A stretch of DNA of 64,000 nucleotides from Methylosinus sp. Ce-a6 (GTDB lineage Bacteria > Pseudomonadota > Alphaproteobacteria > Rhizobiales > Beijerinckiaceae), in assembly GCF_009811655.1 (NCBI RefSeq), contig NZ_BGJX01000014.1:1-64000 (forward strand), given 5' to 3'. Position 1 is the stretch's first letter. Every line of letters begins with the position of its first letter. Made by a program: the position numbers and the translations under genes. The notes below the pieces were generated by a model. That model did no database searches. It was not told the DNA's origin and saw nothing but the letters and a program-made list of their open reading frames with translations. This document shows positions 36,585 through 43,996 of the stretch, one piece after another.

Positions 36585-37313
36585 TCACGATCTTGCCTCG
36601 GTCGCGGCTTTCGAAGCGCCGGGAGGCCGACGCCATCTCGCGAAGGTCACGAAAGCGGCGCCGATCAAGGCGATCATGACACCGGCCTCGGCCGGGGCGG
36701 CAGGCCCGAGCCTCCCTTCGACGAATCGCACGACGACCGGATCCGTGGCGATGGTCTCGCCGGCGATCCAGCCGAGCAATCCGGCGCCGACGGAGGCGAG
36801 GCTGCGGAATCGGTCGAGCAATTGGCCGAGAGCCGCGGCGCCGGCGAATACGAGAGGGACGCTGAGGACGAGCCCGCACGCCATTGCGACGAGATCATCC
36901 TGCCCGATGGCGGCGATCGCGACCACATTGTCGAAGCTCATCACCAAAGTGGCGACGGCGATCGCCCGCGCCGCCCGGAGGACGCCGTAGGTCGCGTCCA
37001 AGACCCGGCTGTCATCGCCCGGATCGGACAATCCGAGATTACACGCGATATGAAATAGCGCGGCGCCGGCGATGAGCCTCAGGAAGGGCGCCTGCATCAG
37101 AAACGACACGATCGCGATAAAAAGGGCCGTCAGCATCACGGCGACGCCGACGCCGAGCGCGACGCCCCAACGCCGCCGACGCGCGGGGAGCTCGCGGGCG
37201 GCCAGCGTGATCGCGACGACATTGTCGCTGGAGAGCAGGAAATTGACGCCGGCCACTTGAAGCGCGAGACCCCAGAACGACGGCTCCGCCAGTCGGGCGA
37301 CGAGGGGCTGCAT
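36585..37313 (-). CDS. TerC family integral membrane protein (YjbE type)
   Basis: A 242-residue protein with about seven membrane helices. It carries the paired acidic motifs of the family: [14 protein letters not shown] near residue 30 and [13 protein letters not shown] in the second half. TerC/YjbE proteins are linked to export of metal ions, manganese in the cases studied, or to tellurite resistance. It may share a transcript with pstB, which starts 105 bases after its stop, but the Pho-box-like site suggests pstB also has its own promoter. Confidence 0.85.
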   Translation of the reverse strand: MQPLVARLAEPSFWGLALQVAGVNFLLSSDNVVAITLAARELPARRRRWGVALGVGVAVMLTALFIAIVSFLMQAPFLRLIAGAALFHIACNLGLSDPGDDSRVLDATYGVLRAARAIAVATLVMSFDNVVAIAAIGQDDLVAMACGLVLSVPLVFAGAAALGQLLDRFRSLASVGAGLLGWIAGETIATDPVVVRFVEGRLGPAAPAEAGVMIALIGAAFVTFARWRRPPGASKAATEARS

Positions 37314-37365
37314 GGGATCCTTCTCGGTTCGAGGACGCCGGGAAATATGATATTAGGCGGGAATG

Positions 37366-37397
37366 ATTTTTCGACTGTGACATTTTTCGACTGTGAC
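37366..37397. repeat. Perfect tandem 16-bp duplication in the terC upstream region
   Basis: ATTTTTCGACTGTGAC occurs twice without a gap, 53 bases upstream of the terC start and about 106 before the divergent gene at 37503. A phased direct repeat between two divergent genes is a candidate regulator site. It does not have the 11-base spacing of a Pho box. Confidence 0.55.
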
Positions 37398-37502
37398 AAG
37401 GGCGCGGCCCCGCCGCTCGAGCTTCGGAAAGCGTCGGCAGTTTCTTAAGGATCGCGGCAGAACTGGATGTGACGCTGTCGCCCTGTGGTCGGAGGAGCGC
37501 TC

Positions 37503-38009
37503 ATGTGGCCTTTGGCGGGTTTCGCTTTCGGAGCCGTTGTCGGCGCGGTCGGGATCGCGCTTCGCGGAAAGGAGATGGCGCAAGTCGCGCGCCCCGGAGC
37601 CAAAGCGGTCATCAAGGCCGCGATGGTCGCGCTTCACGAAGCGCGCGTCCGCCAGGCCGAGATCGTCGAGCAGGCGGAGGATCTGTTCGCCGAAGCGACC
37701 GCCGAAGTCGCCGAGGAACGGACGGAGGATATCGCAGCGACGATCCGCGCCAAGGCGCAGAAGGCCGCCGAAGCGCGCAACGAGGAGGTCATTCGCCGCG
37801 CCGAGATCGTCGCCGCGGTCCGGTCTCTCTATGCGGAGTCGGCCGGGGAGCCGTCGAGCGACAGGCTGGCGGCCGTGATCGCCGCCGCCGAGGAGCGCGC
37901 TCGCGCGATCATCGAAGCGGGACGAACAGCGGGCGGCCCCGCCTCGGCCGAGACGATCGACCTCTCCGCGATCAAGCGAACGCGCGCGGGCGGCGCCGAT
38001 CATGAGTGA
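37503..38009 (+). CDS. Hypothetical protein with N-terminal membrane anchor
   Basis: 168 residues. It starts MWPLAGFAFGAVVGAVGIAL, a clear membrane helix, then a long Ala/Glu/Arg-rich helical part likely to form a coiled coil. GGAGGAGCGCTC before the ATG is a strong ribosome binding site. Its last codons overlap the start of the HMA-like gene by eight bases. Small anchored proteins of this shape occur next to P-type ATPases with HMA-like domains; I do not know a function. Confidence 0.7.
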   Translation: MWPLAGFAFGAVVGAVGIALRGKEMAQVARPGAKAVIKAAMVALHEARVRQAEIVEQAEDLFAEATAEVAEERTEDIAATIRAKAQKAAEARNEEVIRRAEIVAAVRSLYAESAGEPSSDRLAAVIAAAEERARAIIEAGRTAGGPASAETIDLSAIKRTRAGGADHE

Positions 38010-38445
38010 CGAGCTGCCGGTCGCGACCATTGTCCATACGATGAGAGGGCGCACGCGCCTGCGCCTCGCAGAATTGCGCGGCGACGAGAAATTCTTCGCC
38101 GACCTCGCGAAAAAGCTCGCCGGGATCGGCGGCGTGCGCCGGGCGGATCCGGCGCCGCTGACCGGCGGCATATTGATCTTTCACGACAAGCCCCTCGCCG
38201 GAATCGGCGAAGCGGCGGAAAAGGCCGGGCTGTTTCGCCTGCAGACCAATGCGAGCCCTTCCGTCGAGAAGCCGATGGAGCTGAATTTGGGCCCGCGCGA
38301 GGCCGCCGCCGCCGCCTTCGCTCTGGCCGCCGCCTGGCAAATCTACAAAGAGAAGGTTTTCCCGCCGGCTCTCACGCTCGTCTGGTACGCGGCCCGGCTC
38401 GCCGGGTTCCGCATGGGCGGCGAAGACCGGAGCCCCGACGAATAG
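38002..38445 (+). CDS. HMA_2-like domain protein
   Basis: 147 residues. The first ~75 match the start of the P-type ATPase at 39716-42724 in pattern: IVHTMRGRTRLRL, GIGGVRRADPAPLTGGILIF, as in heavy-metal-associated-like domains that lack the CxxC pair. A hydrophobic segment (EAAAAAFALAAAWQIY) follows near residue 100. It probably helps or regulates the ATPase. The stop TAG lies in the first bases of an intergenic repeat. Confidence 0.7.
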   Translation: MSDELPVATIVHTMRGRTRLRLAELRGDEKFFADLAKKLAGIGGVRRADPAPLTGGILIFHDKPLAGIGEAAEKAGLFRLQTNASPSVEKPMELNLGPREAAAAAFALAAAWQIYKEKVFPPALTLVWYAARLAGFRMGGEDRSPDE

Positions 38446-38489
38446 AGCGTTTCCAGCCGAAGTGGACGCCGGTTCGGCGTTGGAAACGC
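38444..38489 (+). repeat. Intergenic mosaic repeat, family C (copy 2), overlapping a stop codon
   Basis: AGAGCGTTTCCAGCCGAAGT and on to GGAAACGC, identical to the copy at 11588-11633 (reverse orientation) except one base. Here too the TAG stop of the upstream gene overlaps the first bases. It lies between two converging genes. Confidence 0.8.
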
Positions 38490-38519
38490 GCGTCGAAACA
38501 AAGACTCTCGGTCCCCCGG

Positions 38520-39719
38520 TCAACGAGCCAGCGTTTCGGCGACATCCGTCGCCTCCCAGGGAAGATCGAGATCGGCGCGGCCGAAATGGCCATAGAGCGC
38601 GAGGCGGCGATAGAATCCGGCCGGGCCGGCCTGCGACGGAAGCGTCCTGAGCGCGAAACGGCGCTCGACGGCCGCCGGCCGAAAATCGAGCCGTTGCTCG
38701 ATGAGGCGCGCGAGCTCGGGGTCCGGCATGGCGCCCGTCCCGAATGTCTCGACTGCGACGCTGAGCGGCCGGGCGCGTCCGATCGCATAGCCGAGATGCA
38801 CCTCGCAGCGTTCGGCGAGCCGCGCCGCGACGATGTTCTTGGCGGCGTGACGGGCGGCATAGGCCCCGATGCGGTCGACGCGCGAAGGATCCTTGCCCGA
38901 GAGCGCCGCGCCGCTGTGGCGGGCGTATTCGCCATAGGTGTCGATGCCGTTCTTGCGTCCGGTGAGGCCGGCGTGACGGGCCGGCCCTTCGACATCGAAA
39001 GGCGCGCGGGGATTGAGGATCAGGTTGAACTCCGTCGCGGCGTCTGGACGCAGCGGGCTCTCGTCGAAGGCGCGGGTCGCGATCAGGCGCAGCCGCTCCT
39101 CGAGCTCGGCTCTGCGCTGCTCCGGCGAGACGACGGCGGCGATGGAGATCGTATGGACGCGCGCCGGCTCGCCGCCGCGATATTGCACCGAGACTTGCGT
39201 CTTGGCGTCGGGCGACAGCCAACCCGCATCTGCGCCCCTACGCTCCTCGTCGAGGGCCCGCGCGACGCGATGGGCGAAGCTGATCGGCGCCGGCATGAGC
39301 TCGGGCGTCTCGCGACAGGCGTAGCCGAACACATTGGCCTGATCCTGAGCAACGACGCTCTCGATCTCCGCATCCTCGTCTCTATCGGACGGAGGCGCCC
39401 GAAGATCGGCCGGAAGCTCCGTGAAGCTCGAGAGAATGGAGCAGCGACGCGCGTCGAAACGCCCTTCGACATAGCCGGCCTCGGCGACCACTTTGCGCGC
39501 GAGCGTCGGCAGATCGACGTCCGCCTCCGCAGCGAAGCGGGCGGCGAGAAAAATCACTCCCGACGCGATGGCGCATTCGACGATCGCCCGCGCCGCGGCG
39601 TCCTGGCCGAGGAAAGCGTCGATGGCCGCGTCGCTGATCTGGTCGCAGAGCTTGTCCGGATGGCCGGCGGTGACGGATTCGGAGGTGAAAATCATGTCCG
39701 GGACCATCTCGACCCTCAT
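38520..39719 (-). CDS. Divergent S-adenosylmethionine synthetase (MetK paralogue)
   Basis: 399 residues. MetK motifs are present: TSESVTAGHPDKLCDQISDA, DQANVFGYAC (usual form DQG.MFGYA), KTQVSVQYRGGEP, GLTGRKNGIDTYG, SGKDPSRVDRIGAYAARHAA, KNIVAARLAERCEVHLGYAI. The catalytic His and the lysines are kept, but several positions differ from the usual enzyme, so this is likely a second, specialised copy rather than the housekeeping one. Its ATG overlaps the ATPase stop by four bases (ATGA), which means it is translated with the pump. No methionine-cycle gene is nearby. Confidence 0.82.
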   Translation of the reverse strand: MRVEMVPDMIFTSESVTAGHPDKLCDQISDAAIDAFLGQDAAARAIVECAIASGVIFLAARFAAEADVDLPTLARKVVAEAGYVEGRFDARRCSILSSFTELPADLRAPPSDRDEDAEIESVVAQDQANVFGYACRETPELMPAPISFAHRVARALDEERRGADAGWLSPDAKTQVSVQYRGGEPARVHTISIAAVVSPEQRRAELEERLRLIATRAFDESPLRPDAATEFNLILNPRAPFDVEGPARHAGLTGRKNGIDTYGEYARHSGAALSGKDPSRVDRIGAYAARHAAKNIVAARLAERCEVHLGYAIGRARPLSVAVETFGTGAMPDPELARLIEQRLDFRPAAVERRFALRTLPSQAGPAGFYRRLALYGHFGRADLDLPWEATDVAETLAR

Positions 39720-42700
39720 GATTCCGGCGCCGCGGCCCGCCGCGGCTCGGTCGGCAGAAGATTGCGGATCGCGTCATTGGCGGCGGCGGCGCCGATGGCG
39801 ACGCCCGCTATGCCGAGCAATTCGCGTCCGCCGATCGGGGCGAGGCCCAGAACCCGTCGCGTGGCGGGAAAAAGCTGCGCCGCCGCCTGCGCGACCGTCG
39901 ACAGAACGACGGCTCCCGCGAGCTTCCGGTTGGGCGATCGAGCCAGCTTGCCGGCGAGGCCTGCGCGCTCCGATCGGCAGTTCACCGCGTGGAACAGCTG
40001 GCCCAAGGTGAGTCCATGGAAGGTGATCGTGCCGGCGCGCGCGAAGCTTCGCGCCCCTCCGGCGAGATGGTAGGCGGCCAGAGTGCCCACGCCGATCACC
40101 GCGCCTTCGAGGAGAAGATATCGGAAATCGGCCGGCGTCAGGATCGGCGCGCGGGGATCGTGAGGAGGCTGCTCCAGAAGGCCGTCTTCCGGCTCCTCGA
40201 GGCCGAGGGCCAGAGCCGGCAGAGGCTCGCCGGCGATGTTGAGCCAAAGGAGCTGCGTCGACGTCATGGCGACGCCGCCATCGAGCAGCGCCGCCCCCAG
40301 CATGACGAAGGTCTCGGACACGCTGGTCGAAATGAGATAGCGCAGAACCTTGCGGATGTTCGAATGCGTCGCGCGCCCGAGGCGCACCGCTTCGACGACG
40401 CCGCCGAGATCGTCGGAGACGAGCACCATATCCGCGACCTCGCGGGCGACGTCCGTTCCCTCGCCGCCCATGGCGATGCTGATGTTGGCGGCGCGCAGCG
40501 CCGGGCCGTCGTTGACGCCGTCGCCGGTCATGCCGACGACGCGTCCGCCATTCTGCAAGGCTTTGACGATTTTGAGCTTGTCGACCGGGCTGACGCGCGC
40601 GAAGACCTGCGCCTGACCGGTCAGCGCCGCCAACATGTCGGGAGAAAGGGCGGCGATCTCGCCGGCTTCGAGCACTCTGATGTCGCCGCCGTCGCCGAGG
40701 TCCAGTTTCCGCGCGATGGCGAGCGCGGTGGCGCTCTGGTCCCCCGTGATCATGACGGAGCGGATGCCGGCGCGATGGAGCTGCTGCAACGCGGGCCGAA
40801 CGCTCGGACGGATCGGGTTGATGAGGCCGGCGAGGCCGAGCCAGACGAGATCGCGCTCGTCTCGCGGATCGCCGCCGGTTTCGCAGATCGCGACCCCGAG
40901 AACGCGCAGCGCCCGCGCGGCCATGCGTCCATTGGCTTCGCGGATTTTCGCGCGCGACGGGTCGTCGAGCGGCGCGACGCCGCCTTTCGTCGCCCAGCTC
41001 GCGCAGCGCAGCAGCACCTCGCCCGGATCGCCCTTCACGCAGAGCAGCCGAGCCCCGTCGTCGCGCTCATGCAGCGTGCTCATGCGCTTGCGATTTTCCG
41101 AGCGCGGCGCGCCCGCGACGAGCGGCGCCTCGCGACGCAGCGCCGCCACGTCGACGCCGAAGGCCAGCGCCGCCTCGAGCAGCGCGCTCTCGGTCGGCGT
41201 TCCATCGATTCGGCAACCCTCGCCCTCGGGGCGCAACACGGCGTCGCTGCACAGAGCCGCGACCTCGAGCAAGCGCTTCGTCACGGCGGCCGCCGTGGGG
41301 GCGGCGTCATCGTCGCCATCGACGAGACGCCCGCCTTCGAAGGCCAACAGCAACCCATCCGCGTGGATGGCGACCGTCTCCATGCGGTTTTCCGTGAGCG
41401 TGCCGGTCTTGTCGAGGCCGATCACCTCGACGGCGCCCAGCGTCTCGACCGCATCGAGCTTGCGCACCAGCACGTCGCGACGTCGCATGTTCTCGACGCC
41501 GAGCGCCAGGGTCGTCGTCGCGACGGCCGGCAAGCCTTCGGGGATCGCCGCGACGATGAGCGAGATCGCATTGCGAAGCATGGGGACGAAGGCGTGCCGG
41601 CGAGCGAGCCCTATGCCGAACACCACGCCGCAGACCAGCGCGTTGATGAAGATCAGCTCGCGTTCGACCTCGTCGAGCTGGCGCTGCATCGGCGTCTCCG
41701 GCGGTTGCAGCGAGCCGAGCAGACGCTGAACGCGGCCGATCTCCGTCGTCGCGCCCGTCGCGGTGACGAGCGCGGTCGCAGAGCCGCCGGTCACCGCCGT
41801 TCCGCGATAGAGCATATTGCGGCGCTCGGGCAGACCCGTGTCGGCGCGGAGCACCCATTCCGCCGTTTTCTGCACCGGAACGGCTTCGCCGGTGAGGGCC
41901 GATTCATTGACGGAGAAATCGTCGCAGAAGATCAGGCGGGCGTCCGCCGGAATCAGCATTCCACGCTCGAGCGAGAGAATATCGCCGCGCACGATCTCCG
42001 CGGGGTCGAGGAGGACGCGCGCGCCGCCGCGAAGCGCCGAAACCCGATGGGGAGAATAGTCCGACAGGCTTCGGATGGTCCGTTCGGCTCTATGTTCCGT
42101 CGCCGTAGCGATGCTGGCGTTCAGCAGCACAACGGCGCCGATGACGGCGGCGTCGACAATTCCTCCGGTCATGAGCGAAAGCGCCGCCGAGCCGACGAGG
42201 AGGAAGACCGGCAGGCTGACCATCTGATCGCCGAAAATGGCGAGCGGCGAACGCGGCTTCACGCGCGGGATTTCATTGCGCCCATGGACCGCCAGACGGC
42301 GCGTCGCCTCCTGCGGGTCGAGACCCGCCTCCGCGCTCGTCGCCAGCCGCCGCGCGGCGTCGCCGGCCGTCATCGCATGCCATTGCAGATCGACCGATTC
42401 GTCAGCGGCGACGGCGGCGGACAGGGGCCAGGCGAAAGGCGCTCGCGCCGCATCGAGCTGCGGCTCGGCGACCGCGTCTTCGACGGCCTGCAGAATTTCC
42501 CGGATCGACGCAGGCGCGGAGAACTCGACGAGCACGGTGGCGGTCAAGGCGCTCGCGCGCGCAGACGCCACTCCGGGACGCGCGAGCAGCGCTTTCATCA
42601 CCGCCTCGACGCGCGAGTCTCGCCCCGCGAGGCCGAAATGACGAATCCTCACCCGGCCGGGGACCGCGCGATGGACGATCTCCGCGCGAGCCAACGACAG

Positions 42701-42724
42701 AGTGGGGTTCACATGCGCAGACAT
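39716..42724 (-). CDS. P2-type cation-transporting ATPase with N-terminal HMA-like domain
   Basis: 1002 residues. Residues ~15-85 form an HMA_2-like domain (HRAVPGRVRIRHFGL, no CxxC). The ATPase N-terminal domain, membrane helices, the actuator loop NESALTGEAVPVQ, the ion-binding helix IPEGLPAVATTTLA near 393, the phosphorylation site DKTGTLTEN near 436, and TGDGVNDGPALRAANI near 730 follow. PEGL rather than CPC points to the calcium/magnesium/sodium group, not copper or zinc pumps; the ion is not known. The gene is coupled to the MetK-like gene downstream. Confidence 0.9.
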   Translation of the reverse strand: MSAHVNPTLSLARAEIVHRAVPGRVRIRHFGLAGRDSRVEAVMKALLARPGVASARASALTATVLVEFSAPASIREILQAVEDAVAEPQLDAARAPFAWPLSAAVAADESVDLQWHAMTAGDAARRLATSAEAGLDPQEATRRLAVHGRNEIPRVKPRSPLAIFGDQMVSLPVFLLVGSAALSLMTGGIVDAAVIGAVVLLNASIATATEHRAERTIRSLSDYSPHRVSALRGGARVLLDPAEIVRGDILSLERGMLIPADARLIFCDDFSVNESALTGEAVPVQKTAEWVLRADTGLPERRNMLYRGTAVTGGSATALVTATGATTEIGRVQRLLGSLQPPETPMQRQLDEVERELIFINALVCGVVFGIGLARRHAFVPMLRNAISLIVAAIPEGLPAVATTTLALGVENMRRRDVLVRKLDAVETLGAVEVIGLDKTGTLTENRMETVAIHADGLLLAFEGGRLVDGDDDAAPTAAAVTKRLLEVAALCSDAVLRPEGEGCRIDGTPTESALLEAALAFGVDVAALRREAPLVAGAPRSENRKRMSTLHERDDGARLLCVKGDPGEVLLRCASWATKGGVAPLDDPSRAKIREANGRMAARALRVLGVAICETGGDPRDERDLVWLGLAGLINPIRPSVRPALQQLHRAGIRSVMITGDQSATALAIARKLDLGDGGDIRVLEAGEIAALSPDMLAALTGQAQVFARVSPVDKLKIVKALQNGGRVVGMTGDGVNDGPALRAANISIAMGGEGTDVAREVADMVLVSDDLGGVVEAVRLGRATHSNIRKVLRYLISTSVSETFVMLGAALLDGGVAMTSTQLLWLNIAGEPLPALALGLEEPEDGLLEQPPHDPRAPILTPADFRYLLLEGAVIGVGTLAAYHLAGGARSFARAGTITFHGLTLGQLFHAVNCRSERAGLAGKLARSPNRKLAGAVVLSTVAQAAAQLFPATRRVLGLAPIGGRELLGIAGVAIGAAAANDAIRNLLPTEPRRAAAPES

Positions 42725-42789
42725 GGCGATTTCGTCCGAGTTTCGGCGGCCGCGCCCGAACGCCCGCGGTCTCGTAGAGTATCAGTTCA

Positions 42790-43363
42790 TATGCCTTCAC
42801 AAGCAACTCCGGCCGCCCCGATCTCGACATCGGCCGCGGAATCGGGCGACGACGGCCAGTCGTTCGCATCGTCCGCGCCGCGCCTGCGCCATCTCGAATG
42901 GATTCACGATATGCTGCTCGGCCCCGAAACCTCGCCCCGGCGCAATTCGGCACCGCTTTCGCGGCCGGGCTCGGCTCGACCGTCAAGGACCAAGGACGCC
43001 GCGTCGCACGCCGGCGTGGACTCCGCCGCAATTCGCGAGTTCTTCCGGACCGTCCTCGATCAGCGTCTCGTCTCGACCATGTCGCTCGCGCATCGATCAG
43101 GTTTTCGTCAATATGATCTTGTTGATGCGAGCGTAGATCGGACCCGTCCATTCGGAGGCGATCCGAATTTCCAATTCGACGTCCGTCGGCTTCACTTCCA
43201 GCCTGTGACGGAACGCCGCCCTTCCGGAGAACCGGATCTCGAAGAGCTTGCGGAGCCCGGAATTCGACGTGACGTCCAGCAGCAGCTCTCCATCTCCCGC
43301 GATGTCGATGTCGATGTCCATCGCATAAGCCCCAGCCGCAAAATCGCGGCGCGGACCATATAA
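42790..43363 (+). CDS. Doubtful open frame between the ATPase and an unknown gene
   Basis: A possible 190-residue product starting MPSQATPAAPISTS. The part up to about 43096 has protein-like codon third positions and reads LRHLEWIHDMLLGPETSP and AIREFFRTVLDQRL, but the rest is antisense to the gene at 43097-43996. It may be a remnant of a longer gene or chance. No family recognised. Otherwise the 372-bp gap 42725-43096 shows no gene. Confidence 0.25.
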
Positions 43364-43996
43364 AACGAAGCCGGGCGAGATCATCGCATAACCGTCGGCG
43401 GTCTCGAGACCGCTGAAGAACATTCTGTTGCCGATGAGCAATCCGACATCGGAATGATGCGCGGCGATCAGATATCCGCCTTCGTTTTCCCGAGCGAGCA
43501 TGACCCTATTCCCCTTTTCAGAGCCGAGCGACAGATTTGAGTTCGAAAAATAGTCTCGCCAGTCGATCCGGTCGTCGAAGGTCAGACCGCTGTCGAAACG
43601 ACACATATAATCGGGGAACATATCGTCCAATGCGCTTTCGCTCGCACAGGCGAGTTTGATCGTTCGGTGATGCCGCGGTTCGGTCCGCGAAAGAAGCTCG
43701 TGCAGCAGCTCGTCGCGGAATCGACGCTGTTTTTGCTTCGATCGGATCGATGCCGCGAAATCGCCATAAACGGTTTTCGTGGCATAGGTCCTCGGAACGA
43801 TGCGCAAGAGAGCGAGCATGAATTCCGTCGTCGTCATTTGGAGCGCCTGCCCCCGCTCATGGTAGCGCGCCGCGACGCGTCGATCGGGGACGCCGTAGAC
43901 CGCTTCAAAAAAGCGCTCGATCTTCTCCAGCGTCCCGAGGCCGATCAGGCTCGCGAGATGGAAATGCGGGGATTCGATGAGTTTGGCTCCGCTCAT
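43097..43996 (-). CDS. Hypothetical protein coupled to the double-GT4 glycosyltransferase
   Basis: 299 residues, no signal peptide. The first half has a DUF4214-like feel (GTLEKIERFFEAVYGVPDRR, then EFMLALLRIVPRTYATK), but this is weak. The C-terminal ~100 residues look like a beta-sandwich: FVLYGPRRDFAAGAYAMDI, LLLDVTSNSGL, LEIRIASEWTGPIYAR. The layout resembles the end of the protein at 32618-33880. ATG overlaps the stop of the glycosyltransferase (ATGA). Confidence 0.7.
   Translation of the reverse strand: MSGAKLIESPHFHLASLIGLGTLEKIERFFEAVYGVPDRRVAARYHERGQALQMTTTEFMLALLRIVPRTYATKTVYGDFAASIRSKQKQRRFRDELLHELLSRTEPRHHRTIKLACASESALDDMFPDYMCRFDSGLTFDDRIDWRDYFSNSNLSLGSEKGNRVMLARENEGGYLIAAHHSDVGLLIGNRMFFSGLETADGYAMISPGFVLYGPRRDFAAGAYAMDIDIDIAGDGELLLDVTSNSGLRKLFEIRFSGRAAFRHRLEVKPTDVELEIRIASEWTGPIYARINKIILTKT

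Noticed and set aside
37366-37397. Pho box in the terC upstream region
   Set aside because: CTGTGAC occurs twice but 16 bases apart, not 11, so it does not fit the PhoB spacing.
42725-42790. SAM riboswitch in front of the ATPase/MetK-like operon
   Set aside because: The short upstream stretch shows no SAM-I or SAM-II type pairing; nothing to support it.
39989-43363. 1124-codon forward frame opposite the P-type ATPase
   Set aside because: Antisense to the ATPase, Arg/Asp-rich with no motif; only its last part (from 42790) is kept as a doubtful frame.
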